The position numbers were made by a program, and so were the translations under genes. From positions 1-64,000 of IMG/VR virus record IMGVR_UViG_3300045971_000674: a DNA stretch of 64,000 bases; one strand, written 5' to 3'. Under the pieces are notes generated by a model, which was given only the letters and a program-made list of their open reading frames with translations, searched no databases and was not told the origin of the DNA. Shown here piece by piece: positions 22,014-30,372 of this stretch; the first letter of the stretch is position 1; each line of letters starts with the position of its first letter. This DNA is from a virus.

Positions 22014-24130
22014 GCGATACAGGCTTCGGTCGCGTCAATAACCCGCTCGATAAGTTCACCTCTTATTCGACGCAATTCATCATGCTTGCTTGCCGGTCCA
22101 CTGATCGTGCTCGCAAGTTTGCTGATGCACCATCGATGGAAACTCTAGATGCCATTAACCGTGTCCAGTTTCTGGGCGATCCTGTTGTATGGGGTGGATC
22201 TGCAACCGATATCTACCTGGCCATCGATACCCGCCGGTTCTCTCAATTCACCATCGAGCGGCTACGCTATGAGGTGCTGATCAACGGGCTGCAGCAGGGC
22301 GGCGAACATGGCAATCTGTCCAATGAAATCACCATGACGGTGCTGGACAGCGTGGGCATCTCCTTCATCAACTACATGCAGTGGCTGATGGACACCAAGA
22401 TGCAGACAAACTTTGACGGCTTGATGTTCATGCTGCAGGTGTTGTTCATTGGCCACCATCCTGATGGCTCTACGGAGACGGTTAGTCGCGTGAACATTCC
22501 GATGCACCTCTTCAAGATGGACTTGAACCTTGACCTGGCCCAGGGAAAGTATGAGTGCACGTTCATGCCGAACATGAACTTTGCACCGAACCATCACCAA
22601 CGTTGGCTCAACATCGGCACTGCCACCAACTTCACAGCCAATCAGTCCAAGCTCGGCATGATGATTGACAGCTTCGAGAAGGAGTTGAACGATGCATCAG
22701 CCTCCTTCTACAAGAACATGTCAGCGAAGCTGCTCAAGGCGGGAAAGCTCCCAATTGACGGCCGTCCTGGTGAGTTCGGCCGGATGGTCCAGTACCAGAT
22801 CACCATCCCAGAACAGTGGAAGGAATTCACGTACACTGGCGGATCCATTGGCGCTGCTGTCGAGAAGGAATTTCCGAAGTCAAAGACTGCAAAGTCGACC
22901 AAGCCCGACCCCAATGCTGGGAAGTCCATGACAGAGGGCAGCTTGCCAGCCAAGGATGTCAAGTTGGCTGTGCAGCCAGGTCGCACTATCGTTGAGGTGC
23001 TTGAGATCATGCTTAAGCAGACCAATGAAACTCGTGCCTTCGCAAATGCAGACAAGCTGACGTCCAAGGACAAGGTCATTACGTTCTACAAGTTCCTGGT
23101 CGGTATCACGAGCGATGAGAAGTCATTCACGGTTCACGTCGACGTAATTCCGTTTGAAGTACCAAATGTTCTGCCGCCGCCAAAGCAGGGTGCAGCTGCC
23201 GCTGCTGAAGAGGCACAAAGCCGGTTTTACGTTACCATCACTGACAAGCAACACGGTACATACCGCCGCCCGAAGAACTACTTCGAACTGGACTACATCT
23301 TCACAGGCCAGAATCTGGACATTCTCAGCTTCGACATGAAGATGCAGGACCTTCAGTTCCTGCTTGCCTCGAACGTGAATGTTGGTGAAGGCGCCATCTT
23401 CAATGCGGTCGGTGAAGGTCAGGGCGAACCGAAGGATGACAACGGCAAGCCATACCCGAAGCCTGAGATCATGTCAGCTCGTCAATACGATCCGATCATG
23501 ATGCCGCTCGTGTCGAAGGACCAGGACAAGAATTTCTCGGACTACGTGACCGCTCGTCAGGGCGCCCAGAACCAGAAGTTGATCGTGGATGCGCAGTCGT
23601 ATTCGCGCAACCTCTCTGCATTCTACGCTCAGTCGCCCATCATGGTGAACATCGTCATCAAGGGCAATCCCGACATCATGGAGAAGTTCAATCTCGGGAA
23701 GCCACTTGACCACACAAGTCCTACTTCTGTAGGATCTACTGGCACCAGCACCACGAACCAGACTGTCAAGACTGCGTATCGTGAAAAGCTGGTCAAGGAG
23801 ATCTTGAACACCGAAGAGGGTGTCTCTGTCAGCGAGAAGGGCAACTTCTCCATTAAGGCACCACTCGGCAACCAGTCCTACGTCTCCACCCCAGTGTTTG
23901 TGAAGCTGAACATCAAGGGGCCGAATGTCGACTTCCGATCCAATCAGATGCGTGATGGTGAGAGCTTCGCAACTGAAGTCCTCTACAACAACTACTACGT
24001 GGTGTTCAAGATCGTCAACACCATCGAGCGTGGTGTGTTCACGCAGGAGCTGGAGCTGTGGTCGCACAACGTCTACGGCACTGGCAAGCTGACTGCAGAA
24101 CAGATCAAGCCCACACCAGAGAAGAGATGA
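22010..24130 (+). CDS. Baseplate hub protein (gp27 position)
   Basis: 706 residues. No single motif is recognised with certainty. The protein has an N-terminal MSDTGFGRVNNPLDKFTSYS, long beta-rich sections (TIERLRYEVLINGLQ; GKYECTFMPNMNFAPNHHQRW) and, near residues 420-450, FELDYIFTGQNLDILSFDMK, the kind of segment seen in phage hub proteins. Its position immediately before the gp5-like spike, coupled to gp53-like by ATGA, is that of the central hub (T4 gp27, 391 residues). If so it is nearly twice the T4 length. Role assigned from synteny. Confidence 0.55.
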   Translation: MSDTGFGRVNNPLDKFTSYSTQFIMLACRSTDRARKFADAPSMETLDAINRVQFLGDPVVWGGSATDIYLAIDTRRFSQFTIERLRYEVLINGLQQGGEHGNLSNEITMTVLDSVGISFINYMQWLMDTKMQTNFDGLMFMLQVLFIGHHPDGSTETVSRVNIPMHLFKMDLNLDLAQGKYECTFMPNMNFAPNHHQRWLNIGTATNFTANQSKLGMMIDSFEKELNDASASFYKNMSAKLLKAGKLPIDGRPGEFGRMVQYQITIPEQWKEFTYTGGSIGAAVEKEFPKSKTAKSTKPDPNAGKSMTEGSLPAKDVKLAVQPGRTIVEVLEIMLKQTNETRAFANADKLTSKDKVITFYKFLVGITSDEKSFTVHVDVIPFEVPNVLPPPKQGAAAAAEEAQSRFYVTITDKQHGTYRRPKNYFELDYIFTGQNLDILSFDMKMQDLQFLLASNVNVGEGAIFNAVGEGQGEPKDDNGKPYPKPEIMSARQYDPIMMPLVSKDQDKNFSDYVTARQGAQNQKLIVDAQSYSRNLSAFYAQSPIMVNIVIKGNPDIMEKFNLGKPLDHTSPTSVGSTGTSTTNQTVKTAYREKLVKEILNTEEGVSVSEKGNFSIKAPLGNQSYVSTPVFVKLNIKGPNVDFRSNQMRDGESFATEVLYNNYYVVFKIVNTIERGVFTQELELWSHNVYGTGKLTAEQIKPTPEKR

Positions 24131-24131
24131 T

Positions 24132-25277
24132 ATGGATATCGGATTCGTTGAAGGCGTAGTAAAGGACACCTCTGATCCCCAAGAAATGGGTCGTGTCAAG
24201 GTGTGGTGCCCTGCAGTTGACGGAGAAGGATTCAAGGTAGAGAACCTGCCATGGGCCTACTACGTTTCACCACTCGCCGGTCAGGTTTACGACTACCCTG
24301 CCGGTCCTGCTGGCATGGAAACTCCAGGCCCAACGTCATACGGTTTCTGGGCCATTCCGAAGGTCGGCGCGTCTGTCATCGTCGGCTTCCTCTATGGTGA
24401 CCGCAACCAACGGTTCTATCTAGGCTCGTACTTCCCAGACCATGGCAACCGGTCGCTCCCCGCTGGGCGCAACACTGCAACTGGTCCACAGTCAGACAGC
24501 TACGAAACTATGAACCCGGCGACCACAAGTCTTGGTGCACAGTTCCAGGGAAACCTTGCAGCGTCAGAAGCCCAGACCCGTGGCGCGTACGAACGCCAGG
24601 TGGCTCAAGCCGCCACTGAGAAGACGGTGGCTGAGGGATACCAGAAGGATGTGAAGGGCGTTGGACTTGATCCGCAGACCTACTGCATCACTACTCCAGG
24701 CCGCCACTCGATCATCATGCAGGACAACATCGAGAATGGTCGGGTCCGCATCAAGACTGCTGAAGGTCACCAAGTCATTCTCGATGATGCGAACGAACGC
24801 ATCTACGTCAGCACCGCCAAGGGCCAAACCTGGATCGAACTCGATCAGGACGGTCGCATTCACGTCTACGCCGGATCGGACATCTCGATGACGACAGGCG
24901 GCAACTTCAATCTCTCAGCCAAGGGCAATGTCCGCATTGCAGCTGGTGGTGACGTCGACATTGGCGCTTCAGGCCATGCGCGTATCTCAGCCTGCAGTGA
25001 TCTATCTCTCAGTGGAGATGCCGGATTGTATGCAACGTCTGGTGCTGGCATGGAGCTTCTGGCGGCAGGCGGAACCAACATCTCTGCAGGCAGTGGCCTA
25101 AATATCCTGGCAGGTGGAACCATTCTTCAAACGGGTTCTGCTATCCACCTCAATGGGCCAGGAGCCAGTAAAGCTGCGACAGCACCATGTGCCACAGCAC
25201 CTGACGTCCTGCCAGAACATGAGCCTTGGGTCCGAGCAGGATCGAAGGCAAAGCGGAACAAGAACTGGAAACCTTGA
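24132..25277 (+). CDS. 5: Central spike protein, gp5/VgrG-like without lysozyme domain
   Basis: 381 residues. Residues 1-100 form an OB-fold typical of gp5/VgrG: GFVEGVVKDTSDPQEMGRVKV at the start, then FWAIPKVGASVIVGFLYGDRNQRFYLGSYF. A helical linker (110-165) follows, then from ~170 a beta-helical needle built of short repeats (GRVRIKTAEGHQVILDDAN; GRIHVYAGSDISMTTGGNFN; NVRIAAGGDVDIGASG). The T4 gp5 lysozyme domain between OB-fold and needle is absent, so cell-wall cleavage on entry must come from another protein. The PAAR protein at 55618 would cap the needle. It is coupled by TGATG to the next gene. Confidence 0.88.
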   Translation: MDIGFVEGVVKDTSDPQEMGRVKVWCPAVDGEGFKVENLPWAYYVSPLAGQVYDYPAGPAGMETPGPTSYGFWAIPKVGASVIVGFLYGDRNQRFYLGSYFPDHGNRSLPAGRNTATGPQSDSYETMNPATTSLGAQFQGNLAASEAQTRGAYERQVAQAATEKTVAEGYQKDVKGVGLDPQTYCITTPGRHSIIMQDNIENGRVRIKTAEGHQVILDDANERIYVSTAKGQTWIELDQDGRIHVYAGSDISMTTGGNFNLSAKGNVRIAAGGDVDIGASGHARISACSDLSLSGDAGLYATSGAGMELLAAGGTNISAGSGLNILAGGTILQTGSAIHLNGPGASKAATAPCATAPDVLPEHEPWVRAGSKAKRNKNWKP

Positions 25278-25705
25278 TGCTACTTGAAGAACTTGATGAC
25301 GACGTCCCTATCGCATACTCCATCATTCGGAGCAGGCTTGCGAAGGGTGAGCAGATTCTGTTTGCAAGCGACCCGGAAGAAGTAGATCGTCCCAAAAATC
25401 CTGACACCTCGGTGAAGCCTTCACCTAACAGGAGCACCTATCGAGGAACGATGGGGCTCGTCAAGAGCATTGAGATAGAGCACCATGTTGCCGAGAAACG
25501 TAAGACAAAGGCTAGACCCAGAAGCATCAAGAAGGATCCATTCAGTTTCCAAATGTATTACTGGGAAATGAACAAGCGCGGCGCCGTTGACGATCATGCC
25601 GACTTCACGCGTGTTTCCATGGCAGAGCTTGAGGATGCCGTGCTAAGTCGTCATGGCTCAGGTTGGTATCTCCAGCTGCCCAACTATCTCAAATTCGGAG
25701 GCTGA
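25277..25705 (+). CDS. Hypothetical baseplate-operon protein, 142 aa
   Basis: The start is at ATG 25277, sharing a base with the spike stop (TGATG); a longer frame from 25226 would overlap the spike. The product begins MLLEELDDDVPIAYSIIRSR, is charged, has a basic middle (EKRKTKARPRSIKKDPFSFQ) and ends GWYLQLPNYLKFGG. No family is recognised. Lying between spike and gp25-like genes in one late operon it is probably structural or an assembly factor. Confidence 0.65.
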   Translation: MLLEELDDDVPIAYSIIRSRLAKGEQILFASDPEEVDRPKNPDTSVKPSPNRSTYRGTMGLVKSIEIEHHVAEKRKTKARPRSIKKDPFSFQMYYWEMNKRGAVDDHADFTRVSMAELEDAVLSRHGSGWYLQLPNYLKFGG

Positions 25706-25707
25706 CC

Positions 25708-26088
25708 ATGGTCACTGCCGTCTACCGTGGATTCTCCACTGTTAATCACCTCAAGAACCCAGCCAAGGGATTTTCGGTCACGAACGTCGAGCTGATCAAC
25801 CAGGATCTGCTCAACCACATCTACACCATCAAGGGCGAGCGGGTCATGCTGCCGAACTTCGGCACTCGCATTCCACTCCTGGCGTTTGAACCACTGGACA
25901 AGGATACTCTTGCCGTGGTTGAGGAAGACCTGCGCATGGTCTTCAACTACGATCCACGGGTGAAGCTACTGGCTATTGCGGTGATGGCCGTGCCTGACAA
26001 CAACGCAATTTCGGCCTTTGTTGATCTGCAGTATGTCAACCTTGGCCTCAAGGAAACGATGAAACTTGAGTTCCCTGTCGGAGCCTAA
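25708..26088 (+). CDS. 25: Baseplate wedge protein, gp25-like
   Basis: 126 residues (T4 gp25 is 132). ATG 25708 follows GGAGG in the preceding gene's last codons. The GPW/gp25 family core is clear: DLLNHIYTIKGERVMLPNFG followed by TRIPLLAFEPLDKDT and a beta-rich C-terminus (LQYVNLGLKETMKLEFPVGA). gp25 joins the wedge core bundle to the first sheath ring and is among the most conserved contractile-tail proteins. The stop codon TAA is part of the late motif (26084-26091) for the next gene. Confidence 0.88.
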   Translation: MVTAVYRGFSTVNHLKNPAKGFSVTNVELINQDLLNHIYTIKGERVMLPNFGTRIPLLAFEPLDKDTLAVVEEDLRMVFNYDPRVKLLAIAVMAVPDNNAISAFVDLQYVNLGLKETMKLEFPVGA

Positions 26089-26091
26089 ATA
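26084..26091 (+). promoter_or_regulatory. Late-promoter motif CCTAAATA
   Basis: Contains the TAA stop of the gp25-like gene; 24 bases before ATG 26116. Confidence 0.55.
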
Positions 26092-26115
26092 GTCGACTGA
26101 TACATCGGAACAACC

Positions 26116-29100
26116 ATGGCGCTTCGCACAACCTACTCCGCAGAAACCTGGGACAAGATCTACCAAGCGTTTGGGGCGGTCAGCTTTGTGTCGTACGACT
26201 TCGACACCATCAAGCAGTCACTGGTAGATTACACCCGGACCTACTATCCAGAATACTTCAACGACTACATCCAGTCGTCGGAGTTCATCGCCTACCTTGA
26301 AATCTTCGCGTACATTGCCGAACAATTGGCATACCGTGTGGACATGGTTGGTCATGAGAACTTCATCACCACCGCCCAGCGCAAGCAATCCATTCTCAAG
26401 CTTGCCAAGCTCATCTCGTACAAGGCAACTCGCAACATTGCAGTTCGTGGTCTCGTCAAGTTGACTTCGATCACCACCTCTGAGCGTATCATCGACTCCC
26501 GTGGTGTTGACCTGGCAGGTCTGTCAATCGTCTGGAACGATCCAAACAACACGAACTGGAAGGAACAGTTCTTCCTCGTGATGAACCGGGTTCTGAACTC
26601 CCGCTTCGGCAATGCCCAGAAGACGTACCAGATCGGTGACGTTGTCATGGATCTGTACTCGCTGAAGAACACCTCCAGCTCCTTCCCACTTGGCGTCTTT
26701 CCGTTCTCGGTAAGCACCGGTCTTGACAGCTTCACCATGGAAATGGTGCCTGCAGACATCGATGAGAACGGTCCGTTCGAACGTGAACCAGATCCGTCTG
26801 CTGCGATGAGCATCATCTACGCCAATGACGGCGTGGGCGATGGCTCTGACTACACAGGCTTCTTGGCCTATGTCAAGCAAGGTGTTCTTACCCGCATCGA
26901 CTACGACCTAGTGGACAAGCTCCCAGATCGCCGCATCGACTTCGATACCACAAACGTCAACGATACTGACGTTTGGGTCCAAAAGATCAATGGCACTGGC
27001 TCTATCACTGAACGCTGGACACAAGTCGACGTGATTGCTGAGCAGAACCTGGTCTTCAACAGCAACCGCACGACCCGCAAGAAGTACGAAGTTGACACGC
27101 TGGAGAGCGACCGCGTTCGCATCATCTTCGGTGATGGCGACTTCAGCGAGATCCCACAGGGTACGTACCGCTTCTGGGTTCGCCAGTCCATCGGTCGCAG
27201 CATTGTCATCCACAAGAACCGCATCACCAATCAAGCGATGCAGTTCACGTATCCCGGTGCCAACGGGAATGCCGAGACTACCAACGTCACCTTCAGCCTG
27301 ACTACCACGCTGCAGAACGGTTCGGCTGCTGAAAGCATCGAGCACATTCGTCGCTCTGCTCCAGCAACGTACTACGCTCAAGACCGCATGGTCAATGGCC
27401 AGGACTGCAACACGTTCATGCTCAAGGATCCAACGATCCTTCGTCTCAAGGCAATCAACCGCACCTTCGCTGGTCAGCCAAAGTACATCGACTGGAATGA
27501 CGCCTCAGGCAAGTACGAGAACATCAAGCTGTATGGTGACGATCTCATTATGCGCTACGAGACAAGTGTCAACACCCAGACGACAGACGTCTCTGGTCAA
27601 GCACTCATCGACAGCATCATCGAGCCGCTTCTCTCTACAAGCGGCGTCATCAACACGATGATCCACGTCTCTGCTACCGATCCTGCCATGTACGGCGTCG
27701 TCAGCCCTCCGCGCCGTGCCTTCATCGAAGACAACCGTGGCGGTCTCTATCGTGACAAGGCAGGCGCCTACGTTCAGCTGATCCACACCTCCTCAGCTGG
27801 TGACGGCTCGCTGAAGGAAAAGACCGCAATGCAGGGCCTGATCGACCAACACTACTACGGTGAACCACTGGAGTACGTGCTCGACAGCTCGAACAACGTG
27901 ATGGCTCGGATCCCTGATCCTGACCTCGTCCCAACGGATGACAGCAAGATCTACGCAGCCAATGTGCCGCGCACAATTGACGGTATCAATCGCTTCCCAC
28001 CAGGCGACACCGGTTCCGGCACTCAGCTCTTCTCGCAGCAGGAGTTCTTCGGTCTGCGCTACAATCGGTACCTGAAGGGCATCGGCAACTGCACGAACAT
28101 GACATCGGCTGTTACCATCGCCAACACTGCTGGTTCTACGTGGCTGACTGGAAACTTCTGGGTTGCTGGTGAAGTGTGGACCCTCGAGGTGAATGCTACC
28201 GGCGGTATCGACGTTCGTTCCAATCTCCGTGGCACCTTCGGCTCAGGCGAGGTAGCGGTTCCGTACTACATCCAGCCAACCGGGTTCTTCACTCGCGCTG
28301 AGATGTTCACAATGGAAGGCGCGTTCGAACCAGGCGATGCCATCATTCTCGACACCTCTTCGACCGGTCATCTGACGGTACGCAACAATGCTCTCTACAA
28401 CCTCAATGGTTGGTGGGAAACGATGGGTGTCGGCGAGATGACCGATGCGGCTTTCGGCAACGGTGCACCTCCTCCATACCTCTTCACTACATCCAGCGAT
28501 CCTGCCTTGAAGCAGTACAGCTGGGTGATCTTCGTTCGCAAGATTCGCCAGCAACCATCAGGCAACATCATTGGCTACGAGGTCCACACCCGTGACGTGA
28601 AGTTGACCATCGAAAGCCCGACTACAAAGTTCTGGTACAACTCGGTTGATCAGCTGATTGACGGTGAAACCAAGAAGCGCGTGTTCGACAACATCAAGAT
28701 CCTCCGTTCCAACCTCAACTACATCGGCGCGGTGCTCGGTACCAGCCAAAAGTACGACGTTGTTGGCGCTGTCAAGGATGCTGATGGCGTGGTCGACCTG
28801 CACCGTCTGGAGGTGGTGCCAACCGACCTGCTGAATGAGAACAGCTCTGGGGATCTGGTAGCCGACCGCCTCCTGCAGTTTGAGATGTTTGCAGGCTCTG
28901 GCACAGTCTCCCCATCCTATGAGTACTACACCATCGCCAACCCGACTGTCGTGCTCACCTCTATTCCTGGCGTGACATTTGAAGCAGGTGCATTCTCGGA
29001 CAACACCAACACCTACGGTCGCCGGCTGCGGATGCCTGGAACTGGCCGTGAAGCTGGGCTGGACTTCATGTGGCAGCACTTCTCGCCATTCACCCACATC

Positions 29101-29670
29101 ATCGATCCTTCGGTCACGAACATCCATGACGTCTACCTGATGACGCGTGGTTACTACGATGACGTGATCAACTACGTACGTGGAACCTCCACCTCGGTGC
29201 CAACCCCACCAACCCCGCTGGATCTGCGCAACTCGTACGGCTACCTGCTGAACAACAAGATGTTGTCTGACACAATCGTGCTGCACTCTGGCAAGATCAA
29301 GCTTCTGTTCGGTAACCTTGCTGAGCCACAACTGCGTGCCAAGTTCAAGGTCGTCAAGCAGGCTGGTGCATCTCTGACGAATGAGCGCATCAAGGAAGAG
29401 GTCCTGAATGTCATCAACACGTTCTTCGACATCGATACCTGGGATTTCGGCGATACGTTCTACGCCACCGAACTGATCACGCTGATCCACCAACGGTTGC
29501 CAGCTGATGTCGCCGCTGTTGTGCCGGTTCCAATCTACTCGACCAACTCCTTCGGCTCGCTCTTCACTGTTGAGAGCGGTCATGATGAGATCATCCAGTC
29601 AGCTGCTCTGCTGTCTGACATCGAGGTGGTTGATGCTCTCACCCCAACGGTAATTCGGCAGGTGAAGTGA
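26116..29670 (+). CDS. 6: Baseplate wedge protein, gp6-like
   Basis: 1184 residues, nearly double T4 gp6 (660). The N-terminal region FDTIKQSLVDYTRTYYPEYF, SSEFIAYLEIFAYIAEQLAYRVD and RKQSILKLAKLISYKATR is the standard gp6/baseplate-J start, with later VRIIFGDGDFSEIPQGTYRFWV. gp6 forms the iris-like ring that holds wedges together. Extra mass lies in the middle (residues ~550-900), perhaps insertions with beta-rich domains. The C-terminal DTWDFGDTFYATELITLIHQ is also J-like. A late motif overlaps the previous stop. It overlaps the next gene by GTGA (29667-29670). Confidence 0.87.
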   Translation: MALRTTYSAETWDKIYQAFGAVSFVSYDFDTIKQSLVDYTRTYYPEYFNDYIQSSEFIAYLEIFAYIAEQLAYRVDMVGHENFITTAQRKQSILKLAKLISYKATRNIAVRGLVKLTSITTSERIIDSRGVDLAGLSIVWNDPNNTNWKEQFFLVMNRVLNSRFGNAQKTYQIGDVVMDLYSLKNTSSSFPLGVFPFSVSTGLDSFTMEMVPADIDENGPFEREPDPSAAMSIIYANDGVGDGSDYTGFLAYVKQGVLTRIDYDLVDKLPDRRIDFDTTNVNDTDVWVQKINGTGSITERWTQVDVIAEQNLVFNSNRTTRKKYEVDTLESDRVRIIFGDGDFSEIPQGTYRFWVRQSIGRSIVIHKNRITNQAMQFTYPGANGNAETTNVTFSLTTTLQNGSAAESIEHIRRSAPATYYAQDRMVNGQDCNTFMLKDPTILRLKAINRTFAGQPKYIDWNDASGKYENIKLYGDDLIMRYETSVNTQTTDVSGQALIDSIIEPLLSTSGVINTMIHVSATDPAMYGVVSPPRRAFIEDNRGGLYRDKAGAYVQLIHTSSAGDGSLKEKTAMQGLIDQHYYGEPLEYVLDSSNNVMARIPDPDLVPTDDSKIYAANVPRTIDGINRFPPGDTGSGTQLFSQQEFFGLRYNRYLKGIGNCTNMTSAVTIANTAGSTWLTGNFWVAGEVWTLEVNATGGIDVRSNLRGTFGSGEVAVPYYIQPTGFFTRAEMFTMEGAFEPGDAIILDTSSTGHLTVRNNALYNLNGWWETMGVGEMTDAAFGNGAPPPYLFTTSSDPALKQYSWVIFVRKIRQQPSGNIIGYEVHTRDVKLTIESPTTKFWYNSVDQLIDGETKKRVFDNIKILRSNLNYIGAVLGTSQKYDVVGAVKDADGVVDLHRLEVVPTDLLNENSSGDLVADRLLQFEMFAGSGTVSPSYEYYTIANPTVVLTSIPGVTFEAGAFSDNTNTYGRRLRMPGTGREAGLDFMWQHFSPFTHIIDPSVTNIHDVYLMTRGYYDDVINYVRGTSTSVPTPPTPLDLRNSYGYLLNNKMLSDTIVLHSGKIKLLFGNLAEPQLRAKFKVVKQAGASLTNERIKEEVLNVINTFFDIDTWDFGDTFYATELITLIHQRLPADVAAVVPVPIYSTNSFGSLFTVESGHDEIIQSAALLSDIEVVDALTPTVIRQVK

Positions 29671-30008
29671 AAGTAGCCCAACTCTTCGAAGAGGAGGGTG
29701 GAACTCCTGAAGCTCTTGTCACTAAGTTGGTGCAGCAGCTACTCGACAAGGGCGAGCTCGTCTACCTGAATGCAAAAGCCTTTGGTGTCAACCAGGTGCG
29801 TGTGTCTCATGTCGACTACAATCGCGGCCCAAATAGAAATCACGTGACAGGCACGGTGGATAAGATCACAGTGCACAATGATGGTGCCACCTACTTCGTG
29901 GTGGTCAACGGCGGATGGGCACGGGTCATGGATGAAGATGCTGATGAGCTGCTGACGCTTTCCAAAACACCGGGCGATCTCGGCTGGGGGTTGACAAATG
30001 CGCCTTAG
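29667..30008 (+). CDS. Hypothetical protein, 113 aa (GTG start)
   Basis: The GTG start overlaps the gp6-like stop (GTGA). The product begins MKVAQLFEEEGGTPEALVTK; a middle section VTGTVDKITVHNDGATYFVV looks like a small beta domain. No family is recognised. The MKVAQLFEE-type start recalls short N-terminal helices of internal head proteins, but the operon is baseplate. Its last codons overlap the next gene by 11 bases. Confidence 0.6.
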   Translation: MKVAQLFEEEGGTPEALVTKLVQQLLDKGELVYLNAKAFGVNQVRVSHVDYNRGPNRNHVTGTVDKITVHNDGATYFVVVNGGWARVMDEDADELLTLSKTPGDLGWGLTNAP

Positions 30009-30297
30009 TGAAATTACTGTTGAGGGACGGCCTCCACTTCTCTACACCATTCTGGCAAAGCGTCTAGCTGATGGTAAGGAAACTTGGGCATCCATTATGG
30101 GTGACCAAGCTACCGGCCATTGGGGCGGCAAGATCGTAAATCTCGAACTGAACGAGACCGTCGGCGCTGTCTGGATCTTTCGTGCTGCCCAGCACCGCGA
30201 CGACGACCCGATCTACGATACGCCCATTCGGACATTCGACGACAACTTCACCATCACCACTGACAAACGTGGCAACGCCACCCTGGAGAAGGTGTAA
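29998..30297 (+). CDS. Hypothetical protein, 99 aa
   Basis: The ATG at 29998 lies inside the end of the previous gene. The product begins MRLSEITVEGRPPLLYTILA and is probably a small alpha/beta protein (NLELNETVGAVWIFRAAQH; FDDNFTITTDKRGNATLEKV). No recognised family. It is the last gene before the late promoter for the giant structural gene at 30373. Confidence 0.6.
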   Translation: MRLSEITVEGRPPLLYTILAKRLADGKETWASIMGDQATGHWGGKIVNLELNETVGAVWIFRAAQHRDDDPIYDTPIRTFDDNFTITTDKRGNATLEKV

Positions 30298-30338
30298 TCA
30301 CTTTTTCTGGTAAGCCTCCCCGGGCAAACTGTCTGAGT

Positions 30339-30346
30339 CATAAATA
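30339..30346 (+). promoter_or_regulatory. Late-promoter motif CATAAATA
   Basis: 26 bases before ATG 30373. Predicted start near 30352 lies within a small inverted repeat CCATC-AACA-GATGG. Confidence 0.75.
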
Positions 30347-30372
30347 GCCCATCAACAGATGGTGATGACCTG

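Noticed and set aside
28558-29583. 341-codon minus-strand frame
   Set aside because: Antisense shadow inside the gp6-like gene, without family similarity or promoter.
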